A stretch of DNA of 64,000 nucleotides from Chamaecrista fasciculata (Eukaryota; Streptophyta; Magnoliopsida; Fabales; Fabaceae): assembly GCA_003254925.1 (NCBI GenBank), contig QANZ01043121.1, positions 271,833 through 335,832 on the forward strand. Direction: 5' to 3'. A program made the position numbers and the translations under genes. This document shows positions 1 to 10,639 of the stretch, in pieces (positions within the stretch are counted from its first letter, which is position 1; each line of letters opens with the position of its first letter). The notes below the pieces were generated by a model. That model was not told the origin of the DNA and did no database searches. It worked only from the letters and a program-made list of their open reading frames with translations.

Positions 1-59
1 AACAAAGAGTTGTAAAATGACAAAGATGAAAAGTGACCGGGGTTTGTAGAGAAAGAATT

Positions 60-310
60 AATTAATTAGAGGAAATTAATTAGGGGTAATAAAATAATTT
101 TGGATGGGAAAAATAATCCCATGTCATGGGATTAGACTAATCCCACCCCCTAGGGTGGGATTAGAAAATAGCTATTTTAGGAAATTATCCTATTCCTGGG
201 AATACAATATTCCCGGGACTAATTTTTCAATCCGCGTACCAAACTCGGGATTACTCTAGTCCGGAGCTCATAATCCCGGGACTATTTTTTCAATCCGTGT
301 ACCAAACGCC
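60..310. mobile_element. MITE-like terminal fragment
   Basis: The stretch carries short complementary GGGATTA/TAATCCC blocks and two copies of a motif (around 222-243 and 285-307) reading CAATCCGYGTACCAAAC. Motifs of the type 'GTTTGGTACACGG' are common at the ends of small plant DNA transposons. The matching left end is not in the window, so only a fragment is claimed. Confidence 0.35.
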
Positions 311-2079
311 TCCTATAAGGAATAACGCCGTTCATGAGAACTGAAAGATACTAATTAGCCTTACAACTAGGAAACGAGGGAAAAGCCAAAGTGGGAAATC
401 ATCAATTGAAGTTTGCAACTTTAAATGCACTACGTTAATTTTGGTTATTTAATCCTTTTAATCATATGAATGTGCCATTGGACCTTATTTAAATTTTGGT
501 TTTCTCATCTTGCCTTCTATAATACTCTATTTTAATCTCTTTTCTTTTGTGGAGAAATACTCATCATGCATGCAAGTATAGCTGTAATTGCTTGTGTTCA
601 ATTCAAAGCCCTCATGTAATCTAGCATTCTAGCCCCATCGTTTGTCATTAGAATCTAATTAAATAATAATAATGAACACGTAAAAAGAGTAAATGATTGT
701 TTTTGTCAGTTAAAATACATGAGAGGCAATAGTACAACGTGAAGGTTGGTACATGTTATGCGTTTCAATATTAATATCGGATAAAGTAGAAAGGTACATG
801 TCCTCGACAATCATTATCATTCAGCTGTAACCATAATAGCTAATTGAACAAACGTAGTCACCTACAAGCAATTAGTGTCTCCATTATTATTGAATCAATA
901 TCCATACAAACTAATTTGGCGTATAGTTAGGATTGGGAATGGCAGAAACCAAAATGGAAAGCACCGTTATTGGTGCCTAGTTAATGTGTATGGGTATCAT
1001 CAATTGCAAATTGAAGTGGAGTAGTTATAATTAAGAATAGTAGTTAGGGTAGTTAATTGAAATATTCCGCCATTTTGCTAAGTATATCATGAATTTCCTT
1101 GTAGTGATAATGAAATGAGGAAGCTGGAGTGTAACGAGTATTGAGTATATCATGCTATAAAAGAGACAAACTGGAATAAACAAGTGAATTATTTTGAATT
1201 TAGATAATTGTTGTCTTTTATCTTCAATTGAATTCAACTACCATCATAATTATCAAACACGTTTGCATTGGATGTCGCCTCTTTGAGAGGTCCGTTTGTT
1301 GTTATAAATAGCAAGCGAAGGGAGACAAAAATGAGTCAATCTCTATTATTCTCTAATTCCATAGGATACAAGAATCTTGTATTTATGTGTATCCTTACTT
1401 TCAATTTAAATCAAACATTGAAAACAAAATATTGAAACGATAAGGCCATATAATTAGGAGCTAATTAAAATATTATTTTACTATACATGTGGTCGAAACT
1501 TGTTAGATCTAGTGACCTACACTCAGCGGAGATGAAAAGCCACATGCTTTAATTTTCACTATCAAATATCAGTATCGTAGATATCATCTTCAACAATCTT
1601 GATCGTCCAGTTGTAATCATAATAGCTTAACCATAATTAAAATGCATGTTTTACACTTCAATCCTCACCACAAAATCTGATGCAAACCATTGAACCTTCC
1701 ACACCAAACCCTTTGAATCCATAACTCCACTTTAAACCATAAACTCTCCTAAATCGAAAACTCCAACAAATTTTTACACCATAAATCTTTAATTCGCCAT
1801 ACTCTGACATTCTAAAACACAAATCAGAGGGGGAACACAAATCAGAGGGGGAACGTTAACTGGACACGAAAATGCATAGACTATTGAAGAGCAAAAACCG
1901 ACGAAGGGGGATGAGTTTTGGAAAGTATTTTCCAATATGTGATGTATGAAGGAGGAGTGAGAATGATGAATAGGCTTTTAGTTCATATATATTGTAATTA
2001 TTTTATTAGTGTTTCCTGACTGTTTTGTAGTTGGTATTACTTGTTTGTGATACTCAAATTGACCATAGTGAGAAGGAGA
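311..2079. other. intergenic, no gene seen
   Basis: AT-rich sequence with only short open frames of low complexity. No splice-bounded coding block, RNA gene or complete repeat could be supported here. Confidence 0.6.
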
Positions 2080-2420
2080 CACTACAAGAAAACAGGTGAT
2101 TTGTGACGGAAAAATCCGTCACAAAATGTGGAAATTCCGTTACAAATCACGTTTGTGACGGAATTTGTAACGGAAATTTCCGTCACAAAACATGGCGTCG
2201 CTAATCTAATTTGTAACGAACTTTATATTTTGTCACAATTTGTGACGGAATTTGTGACGGAATATATCCGTCTCAAGTTGCGACGGACATATCCGTCTCA
2301 AATTTGTGACGGACTTTCCGTCACAAATTCTGTCACAATTTTGTGACGGGCCATGTTCTGTCTCAAATTTGCCACACCCATTTTTGTGACAGAGTAATTT
2401 TCGTTACAAATTCCGTCACA
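2080..2420 (+). mobile_element. CACTA (En/Spm-type) transposon left end
   Basis: The sequence starts with CACTACAAGAAAA, the classic terminal inverted repeat of plant CACTA transposons. It is followed by about 320 bp packed with direct and inverted copies of TTTGTGACGGA and its complement, the subterminal repeats to which the CACTA DNA-binding protein binds in this superfamily. No matching right end (TTTTCTTGTAGTG) was found downstream in the window, so the element is truncated, or its other end lies beyond the contig join at 5409. The short open frame across it is only a by-product of the repeats. Confidence 0.85.
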
Positions 2421-3091
2421 AATTTGTCAAAATTTTGTAATATTCTCCTCGTATTTATTACTTTCTCAAGTTTTGATATAAATTTTTATTACTGATTAAT
2501 TTTTACTAATTATATATTTTGTAATTCTATTATATATATTAAACTTTGCAACACAATTAATCTTCAATAACAATTTTATATATCATTCAACAAATTCAAA
2601 GTACACATAAGAAGAATCAAGAATATAGTTTTGGAATTGTTTTGCATGATTCATTACTAAATTATACATTGGAAGACATTTTTTTGTCCAAGTGCAAAAA
2701 GCCTTAAACCCTAGGATCAAAATAAAATAATACTCTTCTCTTTGTTATGCTTCTGACTTCATCTTCATGAGTGTAATAGCACTGAAAGAATCAAAGGTAG
2801 CTAGCTAGCTTTGTTGAAACCTGAAAGTTCCAATAATCATAAATTCAATTAGTGAAAATATAGACATAGAAGTGAAATTGTGGTTACAAGAAAGATAATC
2901 ACATATAGAAATAGTTATATATGTATAAAAAAGGTTGTACGGAAGATCATGGTTAAAAATGGATGCCCAAACAATTAAGAAATATACAATTGCATGATTC
3001 AACAATTTGGACATAGCAAGAAAGATAAAAACATGCATGGCAAGAAACTATGGCATTAACTGTAGATTTAAAAAGAAAATAAGCTAAATAC

Positions 3092-3216
3092 CTCCAGAGC
3101 AATCTCAAATACAGCATCCTTAAACTTAAGCATCCACATCCAACTCTCCTCTACCCACCTCTCCACCTTAGCATATTGTTGATACTGTTCAGATTTTCCA
3201 AAGTAGTGTGAGTAGC
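3092..3216 (-). CDS. unassigned single exon, possible gene fragment
   Basis: A 125-nt block on the minus strand is open in one frame (41 codons), has an acceptor (TAATAG) before it and a donor (GTATTT) after it, and encodes a tryptophan-rich stretch beginning YSHYFGKSEQYQQY and containing RWVEESWMWML. I do not recognise the family. It lies 3' of the LepA fragment on the same strand, but splicing from the last LepA exon (phase 2) would read it out of frame and hit a stop, so it is probably from another source. It may be a second captured gene piece inside the CACTA-associated segment. Flanking DNA from 2421 to 3091 and 3217 to 3759 shows no other coding block. Confidence 0.3.
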
Positions 3217-4132
3217 CTATTACAAACCAAAATCAGGGAAATAGGAAAGAAAATGTGACAAAGACAAAAGAAAACTCCAAGTTTAATTTGAACAAATCAA
3301 AGGTCTTAATTTCATGACAGTATTGGAATAAAATTTGAGCAAAAGTTTTATAACAAGTCACAAGCCTTAAATGAAGAATGAAGGTCTAAGGTAATCCAAT
3401 AACAAGACACAAGCATCTTTATGAAAGAAAATGAACTAAGATCTAGAAACAAGAAGTAAGCTTCAAGAAATAATGCAAGTCCATTATGAAGGAGAAGATG
3501 AGAAGTGTAACTTATCTCCTATCCCTTCTATCTTCCCCTGCATTTTTTATCCCCCCTTGTCCAATTTCTGCTGCAGATGAGAAAATTAGATGCCTGAACT
3601 AACAATCATATTTGGATTCTTCAATTTTTTTTAGAATTGTCAGCACATCAGTTCATTGCAACTGTTGGCATATCCCTTGTATCTTGTGAGTGAGTAGAAG
3701 CCAAAAGTCTGAAACCCATATGACTATTATCAAGAAACAAAGCCTTCACCAACATTTACCCGATGACAGTATACTCCATGCTAGCATAACCCTTACTTCT
3801 GGACTTTAACTGGTCAAAGAAATCACCAACCATCTGAAAAATAGATATCCAAACAAAGCACGACACAAAAGGGCCAAAATAATCAAATTGAGGTACAAAA
3901 AGAGTTTTTAGGGTGTTTTGACAAAAACTGAAAACAAGAGATTACCTCTGCCAGTGGTAATTCGTAGGAGATTGATGCTCTATTTTCAGCAATAAATTTC
4001 ATTTCTTTAAATTGCCCTCTTCTGTCTTGTGCCAGTTCCATAAGTGGACCAATGTAATCCTTTGGCGTAAGCATCTCAATCTGTACACATTACATCAAAA
4101 TAAAATACCATAAATCTTGTAGTACTAAAAGG

Positions 4133-4205
4133 TTAACATGCTCATCCTGGATTACTCTGAATACTATGCAGTGATATAGACTTTAACATGCTCATCCTGG
4201 ATTAC
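4133..4205. repeat. short direct repeat in LepA intron
   Basis: The block TTAACATGCTCATCCTGGAT (continuing TACT) occurs twice, about 49 bp apart, in the intron between exons 4325-4254 and 4080-3946. Confidence 0.8.
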
Positions 4206-4574
4206 TTTATACTCCAAAAAAATATATATACTTTATAATGCATAATAAGTAACCTTAACAAATGGCTCCTCAATTGACTTCCTTTTTCCAGGTTCAGGTA
4301 GTAAAGATGGGTTTGAGCATTCAACCTTCAATAATAGAGATTGATAGAGTGATGTATCAATACAATGTCTATCTAGAAAATACAGAGGGCATCCAATTTG
4401 AATAAATAATTTGCTAATGAAACATAAATCATGGAAAGTGAGTTTAGGATTGAGAAGAAATTACAGTATCACCATTTACACAGTTCACTCTGTATACAAC
4501 ACTTGGAGCTGTTGTTATCAGGCTCAAATTGTATTCTCTCTCAAGTCTTTCCTGCAATGAAAAGCATTTATGTG

Positions 4575-4622
4575 GTCATTTCCAGGTTCAGGGAGTAAAC
4601 ATGGGTTTGAATCCAACCTTGA
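4575..4622 (-). repeat. echo of LepA exon 4 inside an intron
   Basis: Within the intron between exons 4722-4642 and 4551-4465 lies a roughly 45-bp near-copy of the start of exon 4325-4254, including its acceptor AAGGTTG and coding SNP-LLPEPG. It differs at a few bases. This is a partial internal duplication of an exon edge. Confidence 0.75.
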
Positions 4623-5409
4623 TGCTAGAATAAATTCTAACCTGAACAATTTCCATATGGAGAAGCCCAAGAAACCCACATCTAAAGCCAAATCCCATCG
4701 CACTTGAGGTCTCAGGTTCAAACTGCAATCCAGATAACATAAAAAAACTATCAGGATCAGTAATTAATCCTACCAATATCAAGCTAGACTGTCAGAAAAT
4801 TATATATTAAGAAGAATTCAAAACTACAATAGCTGCTAAATTCATGGCAAAAACATTGGATGTGAAGCAAGATCATGCATGTAGATTGCCCAAAGTAAAA
4901 TTCAAGTAAGCTACATACCAGATTGGCATGCATTCTTCACCATGAAAAAAAAATGACTATAATGGCTGAATAGTCAAAATTAAACAGCTTACAGAAAAGG
5001 AGAACTGATTAAAATTATTTTCACATCAAACAAGAAATGAAAAAATAAAGCATAAACCATACTTAGATTAAGAAATGGCTTACAAAAAGACATAAATCAT
5101 GAACCCTTTCCATGAGTACATGCACACAAGCATCAACAGTTATAAAGATTAAAAGCCAAATATTTTCATGTTATTTATCACGTCAATCATTTACCTTCAG
5201 TGCAGCATCATTGAGTTGTAGCTTCTCAAGTGCATCACGTAGCTCAGGAAATCTGACAACAATGTGGATGAGAGTAATTAATTCCAGGGACATGAAAGTT
5301 CATAAACCCATAATTTTGTCATGGAATGGCAAAAGAGAGCAAGAAGAGATAATTACTGGTCCGCATCAACAGGAAATAGGCCACAAAACACCATTGGAGT
5401 GGCTTCCTN

Positions 5410-6070
5410 CTAGCAAAGTTGTGGGGTGTTGGATTGATTGGATCGTCAACAGCACTGGTGAAAGTGACCGGAGTTTCTCAAAAACTATGGCGAAAGAAGA
5501 TCGCTTGGTGCGATGGTTGCCTCCTCCTCCTTGTGGCCTTCATTAATACTGATCACAGCACTCTGCGAGTCAGACTCCAAGATCACCATCCTGAAGCCCA
5601 GTGACCAAGCAAGGAGGAGCCCAATGACCCTCTAGAATCCCCCATAGCTCAGCCTCAAACACACCACAAGAACCGATTTTTCTAGCAAAACCACTTACCC
5701 AAACACCATTCTCCTTCCTAATCACACCACCACAAGCAACCAGATTCTTTCCATTGCAAACCTCACCATCACTGTTAAAAGGGGGTGGTGGCTCAATTTT
5801 GCGCCTGATTTCTAGAATGATGAGAAGAGATTAGCATGTTATTGTTCAGCACACGCTGTGAGAAGGCAACCATGTGGCTGATTGTATTGCGATTTTGGGC
5901 TTGGGCCTTGAGTTTGATAGGAAAGTTTGGGATGCTCCTCCAGCTAAAGTAAGGATCATTTTGTATGACAATCTTATAGGGACTCTTGTCCCTCGTGGCT
6001 TTTAGTTTCTTTCTTGTGTTTTGTTTCTTTGGTTCTTGGCTTTTTGCCTCGTTTTGTAACCAAAAAAAAG
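5410..6070 (+). mobile_element. LINE (L1-type) 3' end with inverted 5' part (twin-priming structure)
   Basis: Two parts of one non-LTR retrotransposon lie head to head. On the minus strand from 5810 to about 5530 an RNase H-like domain is readable: FNSDGEV, ACGGVIRKENGVWVSGFARK, CGVFEAELWGILEG, then, after a frame change, LESDSQSAVISINEGHK. On the plus strand from about 5811 to 6008 the end of the same domain follows: VQHT-REGNHVADCIAILGLG, ending GTLVPRGF and stop, then a short 3' UTR and an A-run near 6061-6070. In the protein, the plus part directly continues the minus part. That order and polarity is what twin-primed reverse transcription leaves. A stop codon replaces a tryptophan, so it is dead. 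Its left edge meets the N at 5409. Confidence 0.8.
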
Positions 6071-6267
6071 TTAACATATTTTCATCCTTTTTTTATGGGA
6101 AAACACATATTTTCGTCTCTTAACCGCTGATATAATAAATGATAATGGGGATTATTTACTATTTAGTATTTAATAAACATTAAAATGAAAAGATTTAAAA
6201 ATTTTAGCATTAAATTTAACTGGCAGAAGAGATGTGGAAGTGGAATTCCTTTTCCAATAAAAAATAA

Positions 6268-6599
6268 GGGTAAATTACACTTTGGTACCTTATGGTTTGA
6301 TCCTATTTCACTTTGGTACCCTGTGGTATTCTCCATTAACACTTCGGTACCCTTTGGGATTATTTTGTAATTTTAACCATAACAAATTTTGTAAAAATTA
6401 CATATTGACCCTAAAATTTTTTTAAAGTTTTCATTTTAGTCTCTAGATAATATGTATCTAGGGACCTATTTGTAATTTTTTGAAAATTTTTTGGGGTCAA
6501 TATGTAATTTTTACAAAATTTGTTATGGTTAAAATTACAAAATAACTCCAAAGGGTACCGAAGTGTTAATGGAGAATACCACAGGGTACCAAAGTGTCA
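6268..6599. mobile_element. hairpin element (GGGTAAATTACACTTTGGTACC type), right end cut by N
   Basis: The left arm reads GGGTAAATTACACTTTGGTACC and continues with repeated 'TTTGGTACCCT' phrases. The right arm is the reverse complement and ends at ...GGTACCAAAGTGTCA immediately before the N at 6600, so the last few bases and any target duplication are lost. No coding content. Confidence 0.75.
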
Positions 6600-6639
6600 N
6601 TTTTTATTATAAAAACAAAAAAAAATATTATTTTTAAAA

Positions 6640-6981
6640 GGTTAAAGTATAAAATTGGTCCCATGTTTTTTGTTCAATTCTCAATTTGGTCCTGTATTGT
6701 TTTTGTTGCACTTGTGATCTCATATCTTTGCAAAAAAATTCATTGTTTGTTTCACTTGACCCAAAGATACGAGACCAATTCTGCACATGACCTAAAGATA
6801 TATGACCAATTTTGCACCAAACCCAAAGATATAAAGCCAATTTTGCACTTAACCCAAAGATATGAGACCAAATTAAAACCTAACTCAAAGATATAAGACT
6901 AAAAATATATATAAAAAAAAAAGATGTTAGACCAAATTAAAAACTAAGCAAAATATATAAGACTAAATTCACACTTTAGCC
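6640..6981. mobile_element. MULE-type hairpin MITE with 9-bp TSD
   Basis: Long complementary arms start GGTTAAAGTATAAAATTGGTC and end GACTAAATTCACACTTTAGCC. The interior consists of many degenerate 'AATTTGGTCC...ATATCTTTG' phrases and their complements. A perfect 9-bp direct repeat TTTTTAAAA lies at 6631-6639 and 6982-6990. A 9-bp duplication is the signature of Mutator-like transposition. Non-coding. Confidence 0.85.
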
Positions 6982-6999
6982 TTTTTAAAATAACATTTA

Positions 7000-7384
7000 G
7001 GTCAAAGTACAAATTTGGTTCTATACCTTTTACTGAGTTACCAATTTAGTCCTGATTTTGTTGTTGTTGCACTTTTGATCTTATATCTTTATAAAATGTC
7101 CCAATTTTGGTCCTATATCATTTTTGGTCCAATATTTTTTAGTCAGATTACAAAATTGGTTTCATATCTTTGTAAAATGATCAACCTTTACTTGATCATT
7201 TTGTAAAGATACGAGACCACTTCTGAATCTGATTCAAAGATATGTGACCAAATCTGCAACAAAAAAAGATACGAGACTAAATTGGAAACTAACCAAAGAT
7301 ATGAGACCAAAAGTGCAACAAAAAATATATAGGACCATATTAAGAACTTAGCAAAATATATGATACCAAATTTACCGTTTAGCC
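7000..7384. mobile_element. MULE-type hairpin MITE, second member
   Basis: Arms GGTCAAAGTACAAATTTGGT and ACCAAATTTACCGTTTAGCC pair with each other. The flanks TAACATTTA (6991-6999) and TAATATTTA (7385-7393) match at 8 of 9 positions and are the likely target duplication. The interior has the same 'TTTGGTCC' phrase structure as the neighbour at 6640-6981, only 18 bp away. Confidence 0.8.
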
Positions 7385-8018
7385 TAATATTTATAAATTA
7401 TTTATCTTATATTATATGGCTCCACTCCTTTCTGGTCGTCCATGTTTAAAACTATAGTCTATGAAATTAAAAATAAGAAAAAATTTACTATTTGGTTTCT
7501 ATTTCTTTACTAAATTAACAATTTAGTCCTTTATTTATTTTACATAGCACGCAAAGCCCCAGTAAATTATATCATGGTATATAGAGCTAAAAATAGTAAC
7601 GACTAATGAGAAATGATAAGCATTAGGAGGAGTCGTGTAGAGTTAGATGGGTTAGCTGGGTGATGGTTGATGATTGGTTAGATTTCCACGCGCGCACATG
7701 ATGACCATTGCACAGTCGCACTCGCACCAACACACACAGTCACACACACTTACCGGAGACACCTTTCTGTCTTTTTACCTTTATTGGAAACCGTCGTGCG
7801 AGACGGAATCTTTCCTTTTTTAGTAACTACCTAGTGGTGGGCCCCACACTTCCCTTTATTTAATTATTATTTATTTCTTCGAGCATTAATTTTTTAAAAA
7901 TATTTCCCTATTAAGTCACTCTCAGTCAAGACAGATAATCAGATACCCCCATCCCTACAGGACCATCAAGGGACAACACATACATCAATATTGCCAAATT
8001 CATAACTATATTTAAAAG
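7385..8018. other. intergenic, no gene seen
   Basis: Mixed-composition sequence, less AT-rich near 7620-7830 and with several CACACA runs. A 30-40 bp piece near 7400-7440 (TCTTATATTATATGGCTCCA followed by CTCCTTTCTGGTCGTC) is shared with 27206-27245. No coding structure. Confidence 0.5.
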
Positions 8019-8532
8019 ATAAAACTTATTTTTTGGTTCCTAAATTGTAACTCAGTCAACAATTTAGTCCTTAAATTATAGAAAAATACAAGTCAGTCCC
8101 TGAATTTTACACCACCGTCAACCTTTTGATTCCTGAATTGTAGAAAAATATGAACTAGTTCTTGAGTTTTACACCACCGTCAATTTTTTGATTCTTGAAT
8201 TGTAGGAAAGTATGAATTAGTCCCCGAATTTTACACCACTATGACATTGCCAACATTTTGGTCCCTGAATTGTAAGAAAATATGAACCAACTCAAGGACC
8301 AAAAGGTTGACGTCGGTGTAAAATTCAAGGACTGATTCATATTTTCTTACAATTCAAGGACCAAAAGATTGACGATGGTGTAAATTTCAGGGACTGATTC
8401 ATATTTTCCTATAATTCATAGACCAAAAGATTGATGATGGTTAGAATTCACGGGTTGGTTCATATTTTCCTACAATTCATAGATTTAATCATTGACTCAG
8501 TAACAATTCAGGGACAAAAAATAAGTTTTTTC
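8019..8532. mobile_element. long hairpin element
   Basis: The left arm (AAAACTTATTTTTTGGTTCC...) is matched by the right arm (...GGGACAAAAAATAAGTTTTTT). The phrase 'CACCGTCAA..TTTTGATTCCTGAATTGTA' is repeated in tandem in the left half and as its complement in the right half, giving a nearly complete foldback. A clear target duplication was not found. Confidence 0.7.
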
Positions 8533-9701
8533 ATAAACAAATAATAATAAAGACAAAAGTTGTTGCTATTATTACCTTATATTTATATATATAATTTTTT
8601 TTTCAATCACGAGAGGTCCCCTGCATTTATATAATATAAAGACTTGAAAGAGGCATCAAATGTATTATTATTATTTGGGTCCTTCTAACATGTGTCATTG
8701 AGGCACATGTTAAAGTTTTTTTTGATTGATCAAGTGAGTTTTCAAACATTAAAAATTATTTTTTAAATGAATTTTTGTATATTTCAAGATATGAGATGCT
8801 CTACTAACCAATCAGAATAAACCTTAAAATGTACCCTAAGAACACATGTTAGATAAATCCTTATTATTTTTCCTAAAAAAATTGCATTATTTTATAATAA
8901 TGTATAGTTTTGGGAAGTGGTGGCTTGACGTTTTGTTCAATAATCTAACCATTTCCCTAATCAGTTCACATCCTCTTTTCCTGGAATTGCATACTGACCA
9001 CTAACTAAATTTAATTAATAATAATAAGTGGATATAATTATAATGCTAAAGGAAGTACTATAATAATGCAATCAAATGTGTTATATTTTAAATTCTTTTT
9101 TTTTCGGTACACGAAAGTTTAGGTGAATTTTAAATTCTTTTTTGCACTTACATTATTTGTATACTTCAACATAATTTGAGCATTCAAAAGCGTGTTTATT
9201 TATTATTGGCCCAAAAAAGCGTGTTTATTTAAATATTTGATGCTCACTTTTAAATTGTATATATATATATATATAATGGGAAAAAAACCAGTTTTTTTTT
9301 TAAAAACAATTTGGTAGTGCTATGAAGTAATTCGCAAACAATTCTCATTTTCTGGTTATGATATTTATTCTCTTTAGTTTAAAAGAAAAAATAAAAATTT
9401 AAGGCTTCGTTAAAAAAACACTTAAATTGATTTTTTTGTCTTTGTTAATCAGAAAAATGATAATGTACATTTCAGAAAACTGAGAATTTAAACCCTCTTT
9501 ATTTAAATCATAGAAGCCTATTATTAGATTTTTTTTGTTACAGGGTTTGTTTACAAAGAGTTTTAATGTTTTATTATTAAATTATTTTAAAATTTATATA
9601 TTTAAAAAAATATATTTAATTTATTTAATAACTAAATATACATAAATTGTGAGAGATCGATTACACAATCGATGGATTAAAAAATTGAAGTTTTGAACTT
9701 A
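8533..9701. other. AT-rich intergenic DNA
   Basis: Homopolymer-rich sequence with a short (AT)n run around 9259-9275. No gene, RNA or complete repeat was recognised. Confidence 0.5.
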
Positions 9702-10277
9702 GTCAAAACACCCTTTCGTGCCCCTAACGTTTGCGGTGATTTTCAATTATGGCCCTAACATTTCATTTGTGTCAGTTGTGCCCCCAATGTGAAACGTTAG
9801 TTTCAATTATGTCCCCACCCTCGTTAGTGTACCGTTTTTCGAAACTTTTGAGCTTCAATCCATGTTCATTTCAGTTTGTTTTGATAAATGAGTTTATGGG
9901 TACTCATTTTCGGCTCCTAAGGATCATTTTGCACATGGAAATTTCGAGAAAAATGCTTCGTTTCGCTACATTTCGTTTTGGTCCTTTTTGGGGTTTATCG
10001 GGTCCGATTTTCTTCGGATTTGGGGCTATTTTGAGCTTAATCTTTGAAATTGATCCAATGAATCAAGTTTGTGATGTCCGAAAATTAAAACTCATATGAA
10101 ATCTAATCAAAACCGAGCTCAAATCGTGCGAAAATGGTTTTTTTTTTGTGGATGATTGAAATTGAGGGCATAATTGAAACTAACGTTTCACATTGGGGGC
10201 ACAACTGACACAAATGAAACTTTAGGGGCATAACTGAAAATCACTGCAAACGTTAGGGGCACAAAAAGTGTTTTCCC
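9702..10277. mobile_element. MULE-type element with 9-bp TSD, distinct family
   Basis: Perfect 9-bp direct repeats TTGAACTTA flank it at 9693-9701 and 10278-10286. The terminal arms of roughly 110 bp pair: the left starts GTCAAAACACCCTTTCGTGC and the right ends GGGGCACAAAAAGTGTTTTCCC. The arms are G+C richer than the surroundings and use the phrase 'GTGCCCCTAACGTTTGC'. The centre is a non-repetitive 300-bp stretch whose open frame does not resemble a protein I know. Confidence 0.85.
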
Positions 10278-10603
10278 TTGAACTTATATGAGTTCAAGGC
10301 TTCAAGCTGAACACTGTGCCATCTTATTTTTATTGATATAATCACGTTACTTTATTATTTGAGTCAAAAATATTAATTAAGGGAGTATGTCACCTGAATA
10401 TGAAAATTTAACAAAATTTGAGAAACTTATCAAATTGAAAAAAATAATACATCCTACTAAATTTTATATATGGAGATTCTTTTCATTTTTTATCCATTAT
10501 TTTATATAAACAGAGAAATAGTAGAATAATTGCAAGGAAGATATAATTATATTTGTTTGCTTTTGTTTCCCATAAGTGGATACATGAACCCTACAGAGCA
10601 ATG

Positions 10604-10639
<36 letters not shown>

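Larger units (their letters stand above)
3760..5252 (-). pseudogene. LepA/EF-4 (GUF1-like, chloroplast-type) translation factor, truncated six-exon fragment
   Basis: LepA (elongation factor 4) is a ribosome-bound GTPase; plants have an organellar form. Six minus-strand exons, all with GT-AG borders and compatible phases, are visible: 5252-5195, 4722-4642, 4551-4465, 4325-4254, 4080-3946 and 3833-3760. Together they give about 169 uninterrupted codons covering the middle of the protein after the GTPase domain, including [83 protein letters not shown] and GDFFDQLKSRSKGYASMEY. The N-terminal GTP-binding motifs and the C-terminal region are absent. The upstream side runs into a contig join at 5409 and then LINE sequence; the downstream side runs to a CACTA end at 2080. 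Clean splice sites and frame suggest a recent captured or truncated copy. A real gene split by misassembly is the main alternative. Confidence 0.85.

Noticed and set aside
1091-1105. CTTGTAGTG, resembling the right end of a CACTA element
   Set aside because: Only nine to twelve bases match, there are no subterminal TTTGTGACGGA repeats next to it, and its orientation does not pair with the end at 2080.
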